The translations under genes were made by a program, and so were the position numbers. Shown here one piece after another: positions 49,249 to 59,700 of a stretch of 64,000 bases of DNA. The stretch lies in the NCBI RefSeq assembly GCF_004208525.1, contig NZ_SGIT01000002.1:930001-994000 (forward strand). Reading direction: 5' to 3'. How positions within the stretch are numbered: the first letter of the stretch is position 1; every line of letters starts with the position of its first letter. The DNA is from Sphingobacterium corticibacterium (GTDB lineage Bacteria; Bacteroidota; Bacteroidia; Sphingobacteriales; Sphingobacteriaceae). The notes below the pieces were generated by a model that saw only the letters and a program-made list of their open reading frames with translations, did no database searches and was not told the origin of the DNA.

Positions 49249-50728
49249 AAAGTCTCTTTTTTAACATATTGCGTTCGTTTGGCTTATTGATAATCCCGAC
49301 TTTTATACCTCGGCGTGCCGTAGAACTTTTTCTAGAAGACGCCCGCATGCCAGATGTCGAGACACCTGCAAGATTTAACGCTTTGGCAGTCATATCTTCT
49401 TCGGAATCACCAAAATCTTTAAAAATATAATCATCGATATTCGCCACGTCGACCTGCATACCATCCCAATAATCTGTATATCCATTAGCATTGATGGTCT
49501 TAAACGACGTAACCCACAACGTAAACTCATCATTAATTTCTTCTGGAAAAAAGCCGACTGGTTTACCATATGTTCTATCCGTTTCGGCAATAATGGTCAC
49601 ATTAAGATAGGGCTTAAGTGAACTGATTAGTAATTCAGCAGCTGACGCCGTTTGCTCCGTTACCAAAACGTAGACATTCTCCAATGTGAGTTGGTTATTA
49701 TTGCTCTCGAAATAAACATCTTGAAAACTGGTCCGATGCTGGAAAGATGTAGCTAAATAATCATTCACCTCATATTTGAACATTAATTTATCATGATCTG
49801 CGGCATTAATCATTTTATTCGCTAGATATTCGGCGGTGTTTACATAGCCCCCTGTATTATATCGCAAATCCAAGATCAGATCTTTAATATTAGCGTCCGT
49901 AAAGGAATTAAATATCTCCTCAAGCTTTACATAATTTTGATGCGTATTTGGCCATACCTCTTCAAAAGAGGAATACGCCAAATAACCAATATTTTTATCC
50001 GGATAAACATAAACCGAATCTAAAATAACGGGGTCGATGTCATAGGAATCCTGATATCCTAGCGTAAACACTTTATCCTCTCCACTCGCTGTTTCCAATT
50101 TCAATTTCAAGGAGTTCGCCTCTAATGCAGCTTCCAACTTCGTTCCAACACGTCGTACATCGGCTTGATTTAGATTACTGCCGTTATATCCAACGGTAAT
50201 ATTCTCATCGTCATTGACGGCGTATACGATCGATCCTCTTGTAACCCCCTCCTTCCACGCAGGGGATCCTCCTTCGACAAAGAAAATAACTGGATAGGCT
50301 ACTGTTGCCGAAGAAGAAAGTATGCCCCAACCATAATAAAGTCCGTACCCCTCGTTGGTATCCATCCGAATACCATCGGCGTAGCTTGAGTTTGCATTCC
50401 CGTCCGCACCCGATTCATCTATAAAAGAGAAGCGATCAATACTTCCACTATATCCGCTATGGAAAGGTGTCATATTTTTTAAAGCGGTCAGAAGACTTTG
50501 ATTAGAAGAATATTTCTTTACAAATTCCAGTCGTCCTTCCTCATCGAGATCAGGAACCTGCGCCGTCCACAACGAATATTTATTAAAATAATCGTAGATA
50601 CTTGCTCTTAAGCGATCCTGCTCTGTCGGTTCTTCCGTGATAGGGTTGGGTGGGTTCTTGATCTCTTTTTTACAGGCGAATAAAAGCCCCAAACAGAGCA
50701 ATAACAACAAATACTTATGTAGGTTCAT
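49247..50728 (-). CDS. S41-family (C-terminal-processing-type) peptidase lipoprotein
   Basis: The 493-residue protein has lipobox LLFAC (Cys about 19). A helical lead-in and an atypical PDZ-like region (about 130-210) precede the S41 core (about 230-420). Likely catalytic residues are Ser in VTEQTASAAELLI and Lys in RTYGKPVGFFP; the strand DLILDLRYNTGGYVNTAEYL is characteristic. Such lipoproteins are presumed outer-membrane- or periplasm-facing proteases, with substrate unknown. The last ~35 residues (from SGMRASSRKS) form a basic, low-complexity tail. Start ATG 50728 lies 11 bp after lgt, so they are probably co-transcribed. Confidence 0.85.
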   Translation of the reverse strand: MNLHKYLLLLLCLGLLFACKKEIKNPPNPITEEPTEQDRLRASIYDYFNKYSLWTAQVPDLDEEGRLEFVKKYSSNQSLLTALKNMTPFHSGYSGSIDRFSFIDESGADGNANSSYADGIRMDTNEGYGLYYGWGILSSSATVAYPVIFFVEGGSPAWKEGVTRGSIVYAVNDDENITVGYNGSNLNQADVRRVGTKLEAALEANSLKLKLETASGEDKVFTLGYQDSYDIDPVILDSVYVYPDKNIGYLAYSSFEEVWPNTHQNYVKLEEIFNSFTDANIKDLILDLRYNTGGYVNTAEYLANKMINAADHDKLMFKYEVNDYLATSFQHRTSFQDVYFESNNNQLTLENVYVLVTEQTASAAELLISSLKPYLNVTIIAETDRTYGKPVGFFPEEINDEFTLWVTSFKTINANGYTDYWDGMQVDVANIDDYIFKDFGDSEEDMTAKALNLAGVSTSGMRASSRKSSTARRGIKVGIINKPNERNMLKKRL

Positions 50729-50739
50729 TAACTGTCTAT

Positions 50740-51891
50740 TTATCGGTTGCTAAGATAGTGGTTATTTTTTAGATATCCACCTAATAGAAAAGCAAGCAAT
50801 ACCATAAAAAAACCTACCAATTGGGCTTCCGATAAATAGAGTCCAAAAACTTTAAATTTATAATTTACGCGTATAAATTCAATTAGAAACCGTTCCGTCC
50901 CAGTAATAAACAGGTAAATAACAAATAGTCTCCCTGGTGTTTTGATACGTTCTTTTATTTTCCAAAGAACAGCAAAAACAAGTAATATAACGAAGGCTTC
51001 ATAAAATGAAGTAGGAAATACGCCATTCGGGAGTATATAACAATATTTGCCCTCACATCCCGAGATGTGTTCTCCCTGTCCAATAACATTGTGGGGAAAG
51101 CGGAAAGACCACATCCAATCCGGTAGTAAAGAAAATGGTTTTTCTACGGTGTTCACTATCCCCCAATCGCCATCGCCGGAAAGATGACACCCAATTCTCC
51201 CAACACCATAAGCGACTAACATGCCTAGCGATCCTACATCCGCCAGATGTCGCCATCCCATCCCCTTTCGCATGCCAATATATAGATAGCTGGCTGCACC
51301 AAAAAAAAGACCTCCCCAAAATGTGAGACCGCTGACATGCAGGATCTCAAAAATGGAATGGGAATGATGTAAATGTCCGTCCTCAAAAACATTAAATACC
51401 TTGGACCCGATAAACCCCGTTACTCCTGCCCAAAGTAACATCGCAGGCAGTAATTCCTTCGGCCTTACATTTCTGGTTTCCGTCGTGTTCTTTCCAAAAA
51501 TCAACTTTCTGTATAAGATGCCTGTTAGCACACAAGAGACCAGCGCCAACGCCAATCCGGCGATCCAGTTACCTTGTGCCGAAAAAATAAAACGAAGTGG
51601 GTTATGGGAAAATGCCTCCAGATTCAATAGCGCACCAATTCCCTTGTAGCCAATCAAAAAACCCAAAAGACCATATCCTAAAAAAAGGAAAGATATAGCT
51701 TTCGCGTCCCACTGTACGTGTTCTTCGAAAGCTTTAAATTCTCCTCGTTTTTCTTTTCGTACAAATTCGCTTTTGAATACCAGATAGGAAAGTACAAAAG
51801 CCAACGTGACAAAAATGCCGAAGGTTGGGATTGGCCAGGAGAAGTCCGTACCGAAGATGTAATTGATTAACGAGGAGAACGTAGGAAACAT
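50740..51891 (-). CDS. lgt: Prolipoprotein diacylglyceryl transferase family protein
   Basis: The 383-residue membrane protein has seven or so hydrophobic helices. It carries the Lgt signature region VGRIGCHLSGDGDWG and the C-terminal motif VFPTSFYEAFVILL. Lgt transfers a diacylglyceryl group onto the lipobox cysteine of exported lipoproteins, which are numerous here. It is longer than E. coli Lgt (291 residues). The His of the HGG motif described for E. coli is replaced by Trp (GLTFWGGLF), as can occur outside Proteobacteria. A second, more canonical Lgt elsewhere in the genome is possible. The S41 gene follows 11 bp downstream. Confidence 0.8.
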   Translation of the reverse strand: MFPTFSSLINYIFGTDFSWPIPTFGIFVTLAFVLSYLVFKSEFVRKEKRGEFKAFEEHVQWDAKAISFLFLGYGLLGFLIGYKGIGALLNLEAFSHNPLRFIFSAQGNWIAGLALALVSCVLTGILYRKLIFGKNTTETRNVRPKELLPAMLLWAGVTGFIGSKVFNVFEDGHLHHSHSIFEILHVSGLTFWGGLFFGAASYLYIGMRKGMGWRHLADVGSLGMLVAYGVGRIGCHLSGDGDWGIVNTVEKPFSLLPDWMWSFRFPHNVIGQGEHISGCEGKYCYILPNGVFPTSFYEAFVILLVFAVLWKIKERIKTPGRLFVIYLFITGTERFLIEFIRVNYKFKVFGLYLSEAQLVGFFMVLLAFLLGGYLKNNHYLSNR

Positions 51892-51902
51892 AATTTCAAT
51901 AT

Positions 51903-51945
51903 AATACAGTGCTCAAAAATAAAGATTTATTCCAAGCGCTGTATT
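51903..51945. promoter_or_regulatory. Inverted repeat with candidate -7 element before lgt
   Basis: AATACAGTGCT (51903-51913) and AGCGCTGTATT (51935-51945) pair in 10 of 11 positions. On the minus strand, TATTTTTG (51914-51921) in the loop matches TAnnTTTG, 22 bp before the lgt start. No matching -33 is seen. It could be the lgt promoter with an operator, or a weak terminator of the upstream SusC. Confidence 0.35.
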
Positions 51946-51952
51946 TTTTGTA

Positions 51953-54900
51953 TTAAAGCCCTATTTGAATACCCAAATTAATCACACGTTGGTTTTGATA
52001 TGCATCCCCTGCTGTATTGGAAGTTACCTCCGGGTCTTGCTGATACAACGAATAATTTGTCCATGTAAAGAGATTGTATCCACTCACGTAGGCTCGCGCA
52101 TTATTGATTTTGAAAGGCAACCAACGATCCGGCAACTGATAGCCCAATTCTACTGTTTTTAATCGAAGATAAGTCGCATCAATTAACCAGAAATCCGACA
52201 TGTATGAGGAAGGGCTACTAATCGTTGTAGGGTTAGTGGTTAGACGAGGAAACATCGCCGTTGACGCTGTTTCGGGCGTCCAGCGTTCTTGATGTATAGG
52301 CTGGAACTGGCTCTGGAACGGCTCGATACCACTTCCCTGTACGCTAAAGCTGTAGCCGGTCGTCCCCTGCAACAGCGCACTAAAACTGAAACCTTTATAA
52401 CTTCCACCAAGTGTTAAACCAAAACTGGTATTGGGGATGTTCGGTCTACCTATCGTCGTTCTGTCATAATCATCAATAATGCCATCGCCATTGAGATCCT
52501 TGTAACGCAAATCGCCCGGCTGTACAATATATCCTCCGGTAGGCTTTGGACTATCCGCTATATTCTCTTCTGTGTAAAATCCATCAAATAGATAGCCAAT
52601 GGGCTGATTGATCTGGTGGCCGGTCAGCTGTAACCAGGGATAAGCCGGCATAGGCTCATCCTGAAATAAGATTTTATTCTTGAAATAAGTCAATACACCC
52701 TTTATATTATAATTGAACGCACCGATGTGGTCATTATAGTTCAATTCAAATTCCACACCACGGTTGCGAACACGAGCTATATTCGTTGGAGAAACTCCTA
52801 CACCGATATGGATAGGCAACGATTGTGATGTAACCAATTGATCATAGCGAATATTGTTGAAATAGTCCACGACTACGGAGAATTTATTGTTTAATACGTT
52901 CATTTCCAATCCCACGTCAAACGAGCGCTGCTTTTCCCAAGTCACACGTGGATTTCCTAAATTCCCCTCATAGATCGTACCCGAGGATTGATGCGTTTCT
53001 CCGAAAGAATATCCCCCTCCTCCGTTGTAGACCTGTTGAAACAGATACCGATCTCCCGCTACTTTGTCTGAGCCGACAACGCCATAAGAGGCTCGGAGCT
53101 TAAACAGGTCAACAAAATGGAATGCCTCTTTAAAGAACTTTTCCTGAGACAGATTATATCCCACAGAAACAGCAGGAAAAAGACCATAACGTTTATCCGA
53201 TTGGAAACGATCCGAACCATTATAGGCCAAAGTCAGATCCACCAAATATTTCTCACTGTAATTATAGCCGGTACGCCAAGTAAAACCTTGGAAATTCTGC
53301 GGAATCCAGTTCGTACTCTTATCACCTTTGGTTTTATAAGATTCCCTATTGTATAATAAAAGAGAGTTGATGCTATGCATGCCAAAAGTTCTGTCATAAT
53401 TAAAATTGGCCTGAAAATTCATGCGATTATTGTAATCACCTTGGTAAGCACGCAACGTATAGTTACCTAAAACATAAGGCGAACCACCCTTCAAAAGATA
53501 ACTATCTGTATAAGGGTAATACCGATACACCGGTATTTCATCCCTCGCCTGCTCCCGTAGGTTAGACTCCACGCTGGCATAGGCTATACGTGTCGAGAAA
53601 GACAGGCCTTTCGTCACCACATCCAATTCCTGCGTACCGCCAAATAAGATATTAATATCATTCCGTCTATCCAGATTATATCCTGCGGTGGCTAAGCGTG
53701 CGTTAACCGTGGGCAAAAGATCCTGCGTATCATTGGCATACGTATATGAACCGTTCGGGTTCAAGAAAGGAGCTGACCACGGACGTATTTTATTGAAATC
53801 GAACACCTCACCAACGACATTACCTGCCCTAGGCGAATTGATATTCCCAAAGTTTGTCCTGAAATCCAACCGTAATTTTAAGCTTTTAGTAGCCTGTACA
53901 TCCAGGTTTGATCGAAGGTTATATCGTCTATAATAGTAATTATTATTGATCTGATCACCTTCATTGGAAAAGGTATACAAGTTACCATCCTGCGAAAATG
54001 CACCCCCTGAAATAAAATACCGAATGCTCTCGCTACCCCCCGAAATATCCACATTGGTATTATATTGAAAGCTCACCGGTTTAAAAATACGTTCATACCA
54101 GTTGATATCCGGATGACCATAAGGATCATCACCTAAGCGAAACCGCTCCAGTGATTCCGCACTAAAAGGTTGGTTGGTATTATCTCCATCTGTATTCGCG
54201 ATGGCTTCATTCCACAGCAATGCACTTTCATAGGCATTTAAAAAGTTTAGTCTTGTAACCGGACTCTGCATCCCCGATTCCGCACGGAAATTAATGCGTG
54301 GTGTCCCCGACTCTCCGCGACGTGTTTTTACCACAAGCACCCCATTTGCGCCTTTGATACCAAATACAGCTGTAGTGGATGCATCTTTCAGAATGGATAT
54401 GCTTTCGATCTCATTCACATTGATCTGAGACAATTGTTCGTACGTATATTCAATATCGTCCACAATAATCAGGGGTTGATTGCCCTCCGAGTTCAGCGAA
54501 CTCACACCTCGGATATAAAAGTCGGAAGCATCCCGTCCAGGCTGACCAGAACGTTGAACGGAAACAAAACCAGGCAGTCTACCGGTAAGCGCGTTCTGCA
54601 CACTGGAAGTTGGTACATTGCGAATCTCGGCTCCTTTTATGGAACTGACGGCTCCCGTATTGGTCAATTTTTTAGTCGTACCAAATCCAATAACAACGAC
54701 CTCATTGATATCCTGACTACTTGTTTGGAGGATAATTTCTAAATCCTCACCGCCCTTTACCGTTCTTTCCTGCGAGACATACCCCACACTTGTAAATACC
54801 AATTCTTTATTTCGGCTTAACGACAAACGGAATCGTCCGTTCCGATCCGTTTGTACGGAGTTCCCCCCCTTCTCCGAGATGGTTACGCCGGACAAAGGTC

Positions 54901-55000
54901 CGGCACTGTTTTTCACAACCCCCGTAACGGTCGATTGTGCAAAGGTTAAAAATGGCACAAAAACCATTATTATGAAGTTATATAATGCTCTTTTCATCAC
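51953..55000 (-). CDS. SusC-like TonB-dependent transporter (last gene of the mannoside locus)
   Basis: The 1015-residue protein has a signal peptide (ending TFAQS), a carboxypeptidase-like domain at about 23-95, the TonB-box-like DINEVVVIGFG at about 97-107, and a plug with NQPLIIVDDIEY and GIKGANGVLVVKTRRG. A full barrel ends INLGIQIGL. Start codons 55000 and 54997 are adjacent. It follows a SusD gene by 25 bp but is not itself followed by one. It may pair with that upstream SusD or with another. No frame damage is seen, so it should be functional. Confidence 0.92.
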   Translation of the reverse strand: MMKRALYNFIIMVFVPFLTFAQSTVTGVVKNSAGPLSGVTISEKGGNSVQTDRNGRFRLSLSRNKELVFTSVGYVSQERTVKGGEDLEIILQTSSQDINEVVVIGFGTTKKLTNTGAVSSIKGAEIRNVPTSSVQNALTGRLPGFVSVQRSGQPGRDASDFYIRGVSSLNSEGNQPLIIVDDIEYTYEQLSQINVNEIESISILKDASTTAVFGIKGANGVLVVKTRRGESGTPRINFRAESGMQSPVTRLNFLNAYESALLWNEAIANTDGDNTNQPFSAESLERFRLGDDPYGHPDINWYERIFKPVSFQYNTNVDISGGSESIRYFISGGAFSQDGNLYTFSNEGDQINNNYYYRRYNLRSNLDVQATKSLKLRLDFRTNFGNINSPRAGNVVGEVFDFNKIRPWSAPFLNPNGSYTYANDTQDLLPTVNARLATAGYNLDRRNDINILFGGTQELDVVTKGLSFSTRIAYASVESNLREQARDEIPVYRYYPYTDSYLLKGGSPYVLGNYTLRAYQGDYNNRMNFQANFNYDRTFGMHSINSLLLYNRESYKTKGDKSTNWIPQNFQGFTWRTGYNYSEKYLVDLTLAYNGSDRFQSDKRYGLFPAVSVGYNLSQEKFFKEAFHFVDLFKLRASYGVVGSDKVAGDRYLFQQVYNGGGGYSFGETHQSSGTIYEGNLGNPRVTWEKQRSFDVGLEMNVLNNKFSVVVDYFNNIRYDQLVTSQSLPIHIGVGVSPTNIARVRNRGVEFELNYNDHIGAFNYNIKGVLTYFKNKILFQDEPMPAYPWLQLTGHQINQPIGYLFDGFYTEENIADSPKPTGGYIVQPGDLRYKDLNGDGIIDDYDRTTIGRPNIPNTSFGLTLGGSYKGFSFSALLQGTTGYSFSVQGSGIEPFQSQFQPIHQERWTPETASTAMFPRLTTNPTTISSPSSYMSDFWLIDATYLRLKTVELGYQLPDRWLPFKINNARAYVSGYNLFTWTNYSLYQQDPEVTSNTAGDAYQNQRVINLGIQIGL

Positions 55001-55025
55001 AATAGCTTATAAGATTATAATTGGA

Positions 55026-56711
55026 CTACCACTCTGGATTTTGTTCCATATTCGGGTTTTTAATGACCTCATTGAATGGAATCGGTGCCAGATACATTTT
55101 CTTTTCAAAATTCATCTTCAAGACGGGAACAGCTTGACGAATAGTCCCTGTACCCGTTTCGTAAATAACCATCGCATGTAGTTCCTTATTGAACTCCTGT
55201 TCGGCGATTTTCCACCTGCGCACATCGTAAAAACGATGCTCCTCAAAAGCAAGTTCTTTACGTCGTTCGTTCCGAATAACTGCGCGCATCTGTTCCTGGC
55301 TCAATCCCGAAGGAAGCTCAAAAGGACTTAAACCGGCACGTTTCCGAATATTTTCAACCGCCTGATAAACCGCTTGGTCTGGCACGCTCAGCCGTTCGTT
55401 TCGTGCTTCGGCATAGTTTAGCAACGTCTCCGCATAACGAAATAGGATATGATCATGGTTTACACCGCTGTAATTGACAGATTCTTCAAAGTTGCCCATG
55501 AATTTCCGCAGATAATACCCCGTCTTGGTCTGTTGCCTCGTTCCGCCGGGCTTATCTGCCCCACCTTCAAAAGTCTGAACCGGACGGCTCAACCACATCG
55601 CTCCATTATAAAAAACAGTAGCATAGAAACGCTTATCACGACCACTATACGGATCGTCCTCGTTATATCCCGAATTGGGATCCGTAATGTCCAAGCCATT
55701 GAGCATACCGAATGCCTCCACAAACTCCTGCGTAGGGCTGGTTCTTCCGTTGTTGACACCCGCGGCATACCCGATAGGCCCATTGTTATTCTCCACACTG
55801 GTGTTGTTTCCCCCCTGTTTCGAAAATATCCGCTCATTATTGCGGGTAATGAATACTTGCTTAAATTCCGGCTCCAATTGGAACAAGTTAAGATCCATAA
55901 CTTCTTTAGCCGCATGCTCTGCCGCCTGCCACCTAGCTACCGAAAAATCGGCATAACCCGTCAACGGATTCTGTCCGCCAATATTCCCGCCATTGTACAG
56001 CGGGCTTGCCGCGTACAGCAAGATCCGTGATTTCAACGCAAGCGCTGCCGCCTTCGTAGGCCGTCCGTAGTTAGGAAGGTCAAACGGATCCACCCGCAAG
56101 CTATCTTTTATCGCATCACACTCAGCTACGATAAAATCGACACATTCCTGAAAGCTATTACGCGGCAACTCTATATCATCGCTCAATTGATAGACCTTGT
56201 CTCCCAGTAAAGGGATGCCACCATGCCGTCTCACCAGTTCAAAATAAAACATCGCCCGTAGAAAGCGCGCTTCGGCTTTCCATACACGCTTTAACGGCGT
56301 GCCGTTGGACAACTGGCCTTTCAACGGAACACGATCGATATTCTGGATAAAAATACTGGCAATGCGGATCCCCTTATAGAAATCTGACCAACGATTGTCC
56401 GGATAACTATCATCTGTGTAAGTACCTAAAGCCAACTGCTGTACCGACGTATTGGTCGGGTTGGAAGATACAGCGTCGTCCGTACCCGAGTCGAGGAAAT
56501 CGCCACCGACCCTATTTCCCGTACTGGGAAGATAGCGGTAACAATCTGTCAAAAAGCGATTTGCATTGGTACCTGCTGAATCATTCGTATCGAAAACCTG
56601 CTCCAAGGTTTGTGTCTCGATAGGCACGTTTTCCAAGTCGCTCTTGCAAGAAGCAAATGCGAAGATTGCCACGGCAATCCATAAAGTCCATTTTAATTCT
56701 ATATATCTCAT
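55026..56711 (-). CDS. SusD/RagB-like surface lipoprotein
   Basis: I use ATG 56711, which starts a signal with lipobox FASC (MRYIELKWTLWIAVAIFAFA; Cys about 21). The frame extends 47 codons upstream, but that part has no signal and lies over the end of the SusC gene. The 561-residue product has SusD features: ALALKSRILLYAASPLYNGG, LFRYAETLLNYAEARNERL, and the C-terminal RRKELAFEEHRFYDVRRWKI. It is flanked by SusC genes on both sides (20 bp after the first, 25 bp before the second). Confidence 0.92.
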   Translation of the reverse strand: MRYIELKWTLWIAVAIFAFASCKSDLENVPIETQTLEQVFDTNDSAGTNANRFLTDCYRYLPSTGNRVGGDFLDSGTDDAVSSNPTNTSVQQLALGTYTDDSYPDNRWSDFYKGIRIASIFIQNIDRVPLKGQLSNGTPLKRVWKAEARFLRAMFYFELVRRHGGIPLLGDKVYQLSDDIELPRNSFQECVDFIVAECDAIKDSLRVDPFDLPNYGRPTKAAALALKSRILLYAASPLYNGGNIGGQNPLTGYADFSVARWQAAEHAAKEVMDLNLFQLEPEFKQVFITRNNERIFSKQGGNNTSVENNNGPIGYAAGVNNGRTSPTQEFVEAFGMLNGLDITDPNSGYNEDDPYSGRDKRFYATVFYNGAMWLSRPVQTFEGGADKPGGTRQQTKTGYYLRKFMGNFEESVNYSGVNHDHILFRYAETLLNYAEARNERLSVPDQAVYQAVENIRKRAGLSPFELPSGLSQEQMRAVIRNERRKELAFEEHRFYDVRRWKIAEQEFNKELHAMVIYETGTGTIRQAVPVLKMNFEKKMYLAPIPFNEVIKNPNMEQNPEW

Positions 56712-56730
56712 AGCGGTATCTGTCTTAGGT

Positions 56731-59700
56731 TTATAATTTGATATTGACACCAAAAACGATAGTCCGTTGCGCCGGATAAGCAGCATTTCCGGAAATCTCT
56801 GGATCCAGTCGGTCATAGGACGTAAAGGTGAAAAGGTTCTGCGCGTTGGCAAAAATACGAAACGCAGAAAGGCTGATCTTGCGGCTTAAATGGGTGGGGA
56901 TCGTATAGCCCAGGTCCACATTTCTGAGCCGTAGATACTCTCCCGAGCGTGTCCAGTAGCTGGAGGTATTGAGATAAGGTGTGTTCGTCGGATCAAAACC
57001 AACCGTCAGACGAGGATAAGTCGCCGTTTCAGCCGTCTCCGGTGTCCAGCGTCCCATCATATACGAGTAGCCTTGGCTATCGCCATTGTTACCGAAGGCG
57101 TAATCCATTTGTTGGTAAGTCCGGTTCGCAACACCTTGTAAAAGCACACTAAAATCAAATCCGGAGACGCTAAAACCAAGTGTAACACCATAGTATATCA
57201 TAGGTTTCGTGTTGCCGATCGCGGTTTGGTCGTGTATATTGATGATGCCATCACCATTCAGGTCGACCAGCTTTACATCCCCTGGACGTACCGCATTACC
57301 GCCTAATAACGGTGCTGCATCAGCCTCTTCCTGCGTCTGTATCAGTCCGTTTGCCAAATATCCAAACGTCTGGTCGACTGGCCTACCCGTACGATAATTC
57401 CAAGCATAATTGCGCTGCACTTCGTTCATATAAAGCACTTCTGTACGCATACGGGACGCATTGGCCGAAATAAAATAGTTAAACTTGCCCACATTGTTTT
57501 GATAGGTCAGGTCGATTTCCTGTCCTTCGAACAGATTTTCGCCGATATTTTCATTGGGATAGCCTATCCCAATCATCTCGATCGTCGATCCTCGCTGTTG
57601 AAGCAGGTCGTAATAACGATCTCTGTAATATTCGGCCGTCAGTCGGAACATAGAATTCCATAAAGCGGCATCCAAGCCGATATTGAATTTATTGCCTTTC
57701 TCCCAAGTGGCGTTCACATTGGCTAAACCCCTCTCCTCCAAACTATTGATATACGAATATTCCGAACCAAACTCGTAGCCATTGTTACCTCCCTGTCCGT
57801 AAGCAGCACGCCAGCTATAATAACCCAAAGCTCCTTCGTTGGTGTTACCTGTTTTACCATAGGTAGCTCTTAATTTCAATAGGTCCAACCAATCTGTTTG
57901 TGTGGATAGAAACGATTCCTTTGCCAAGTCCCAGCCTACGCCCAGTGCATAAAACGTTCCGTATTTCCTACCCGGCTGAAAGCGATTGAAGCCTGAATAG
58001 TTCACCGCCAGTTCTGCATAGTATTTTTGCATATAAGCGTAGTTACCCGTTGCGGCAAAGTTGGTATGGATGGCAGGCAGATCAAATTGGTAGTTGGCCG
58101 TCTGCTGATCGACAAATAGCTTTCCACCCACCTGGTGGCTATTGGCAATTTGTGTATCATATCCAATTGCGCCCTGAAAATAAACGAAATTTGCTGTAGA
58201 AGTGGTCGAAAATGAATTGGGCTGATCCGCAATATTCCCATACCGTATATAGGTCAATTCACCAGCATCATTGTATTGCACATCAAAAACTGGTTGCTGC
58301 CGATATCTGTTAATGAGACTAGAGGAAGTTGCCGATACATTCACCTTTCCTTTAGCATATAAGCCCGGCAGCCATTGGTCAAATTTATAGTTAAAATCTA
58401 AATTTGCAAAAACGTCCCTTGTATTATCGATCAAGTAACCTGAACCCGTTACTTGCTGATAGAGATTCGTTCTGAACTGGGGAGAGCCTCCGTAGGAACC
58501 ATTATCATTAAAGATGGGGTAAGCATTGTTAGGCGTAGCAAAAAGAGCATTCATAATGTTTGACGTTCCGGCTCCAGGCTGTCTACCATCCTGAATACGA
58601 CCGAAAAGCTGCAATCCGATAGTGAAATCTTTGGTTACGTCCACATCAATGGAACTATTTATCAAGTAACGGCTTTGACTCACATTGGTCGCATAGTCAA
58701 ATTCATCAGACTCCCGAAACATCCCTTCTTGATTTAAATAGCTAAGCGAAAGCGCATACCGGGCATTGCGGATACCTCCATTTACACCCAAATTATACTT
58801 TGTAATAGGACTATTATTCCGTAACACCGCATCATACCAATTTACATCCGGATATAGCAATGGCGAGTTTCCGTTCCGGAAAAGCTCAAATTCTTCCTGC
58901 GAGTAGGCCGGTAGCCGCCCGGTGTTTGCCAAGGCTTCGTTATAGAGGTAAGCATATTGATAAGCATTTAACGGTTCCGGTACCTTCAATGCTTCCTGTA
59001 TACCTGTCTGCGCCGTAAAGGAGATCCGGGGAGGGCCTGCCACACCTTTTTTGGTCGTGATCTGCAATACCCCTCTCGAACTACGCTGTCCTAACAAAAT
59101 GGAGGATAGCGCATCTTTCGCAACGGTAATGGATTCAATGCTTTCCGGGTCAATGGAATAGATCTCCCGTTGCACACCGTCAATAATCGTGACCGGCTGC
59201 TGCCCTCTCAATCGAAAGAAGATCTCACTATTATCACTAAGTGTGGAGCTGTATTTTGTACCTTCCGTAGGCAAGGAACCCGCAAGATCACCATAGGTAA
59301 TGGCCGTTGACCGTGCCGAGCGGAAACCACTGCTTTCCTGCGTATAAAACCCGGGGAGTCTCCCGGTCAACGCATTTAAGTAAAGCGGTGTCGGTGTGGT
59401 CTTGAGCTGGCTATTATATACGCTAGATACAGCTCCTAACAGATTTTTAGCTGTTTTTTGATCATAAAGCACTTCCCGTATTTCTTCCTGTTTTAGATAA
59501 TTGGCCACCATTGCTATCCGGATGCCGGACGCAACCACGATCGTTTTGGGGTAATATGCCGGATGCCGGACAATAATCTCCGTCCCCGCGACCACCTCCA
59601 CACGCACATCTCCCGTTTCGCCCGTCTCCCCAAGTAGCTCATCCGCTAAGGAGTATACCTTTGCTCCCAACAGCGGTTTTCCGTATTCGTCAACGACGTT

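Noticed and set aside
56712..56852. 47-codon extension of the SusD frame
   Set aside because: It lies over the end of the SusC gene and lacks signal character; ATG 56711 opens a proper lipoprotein signal.
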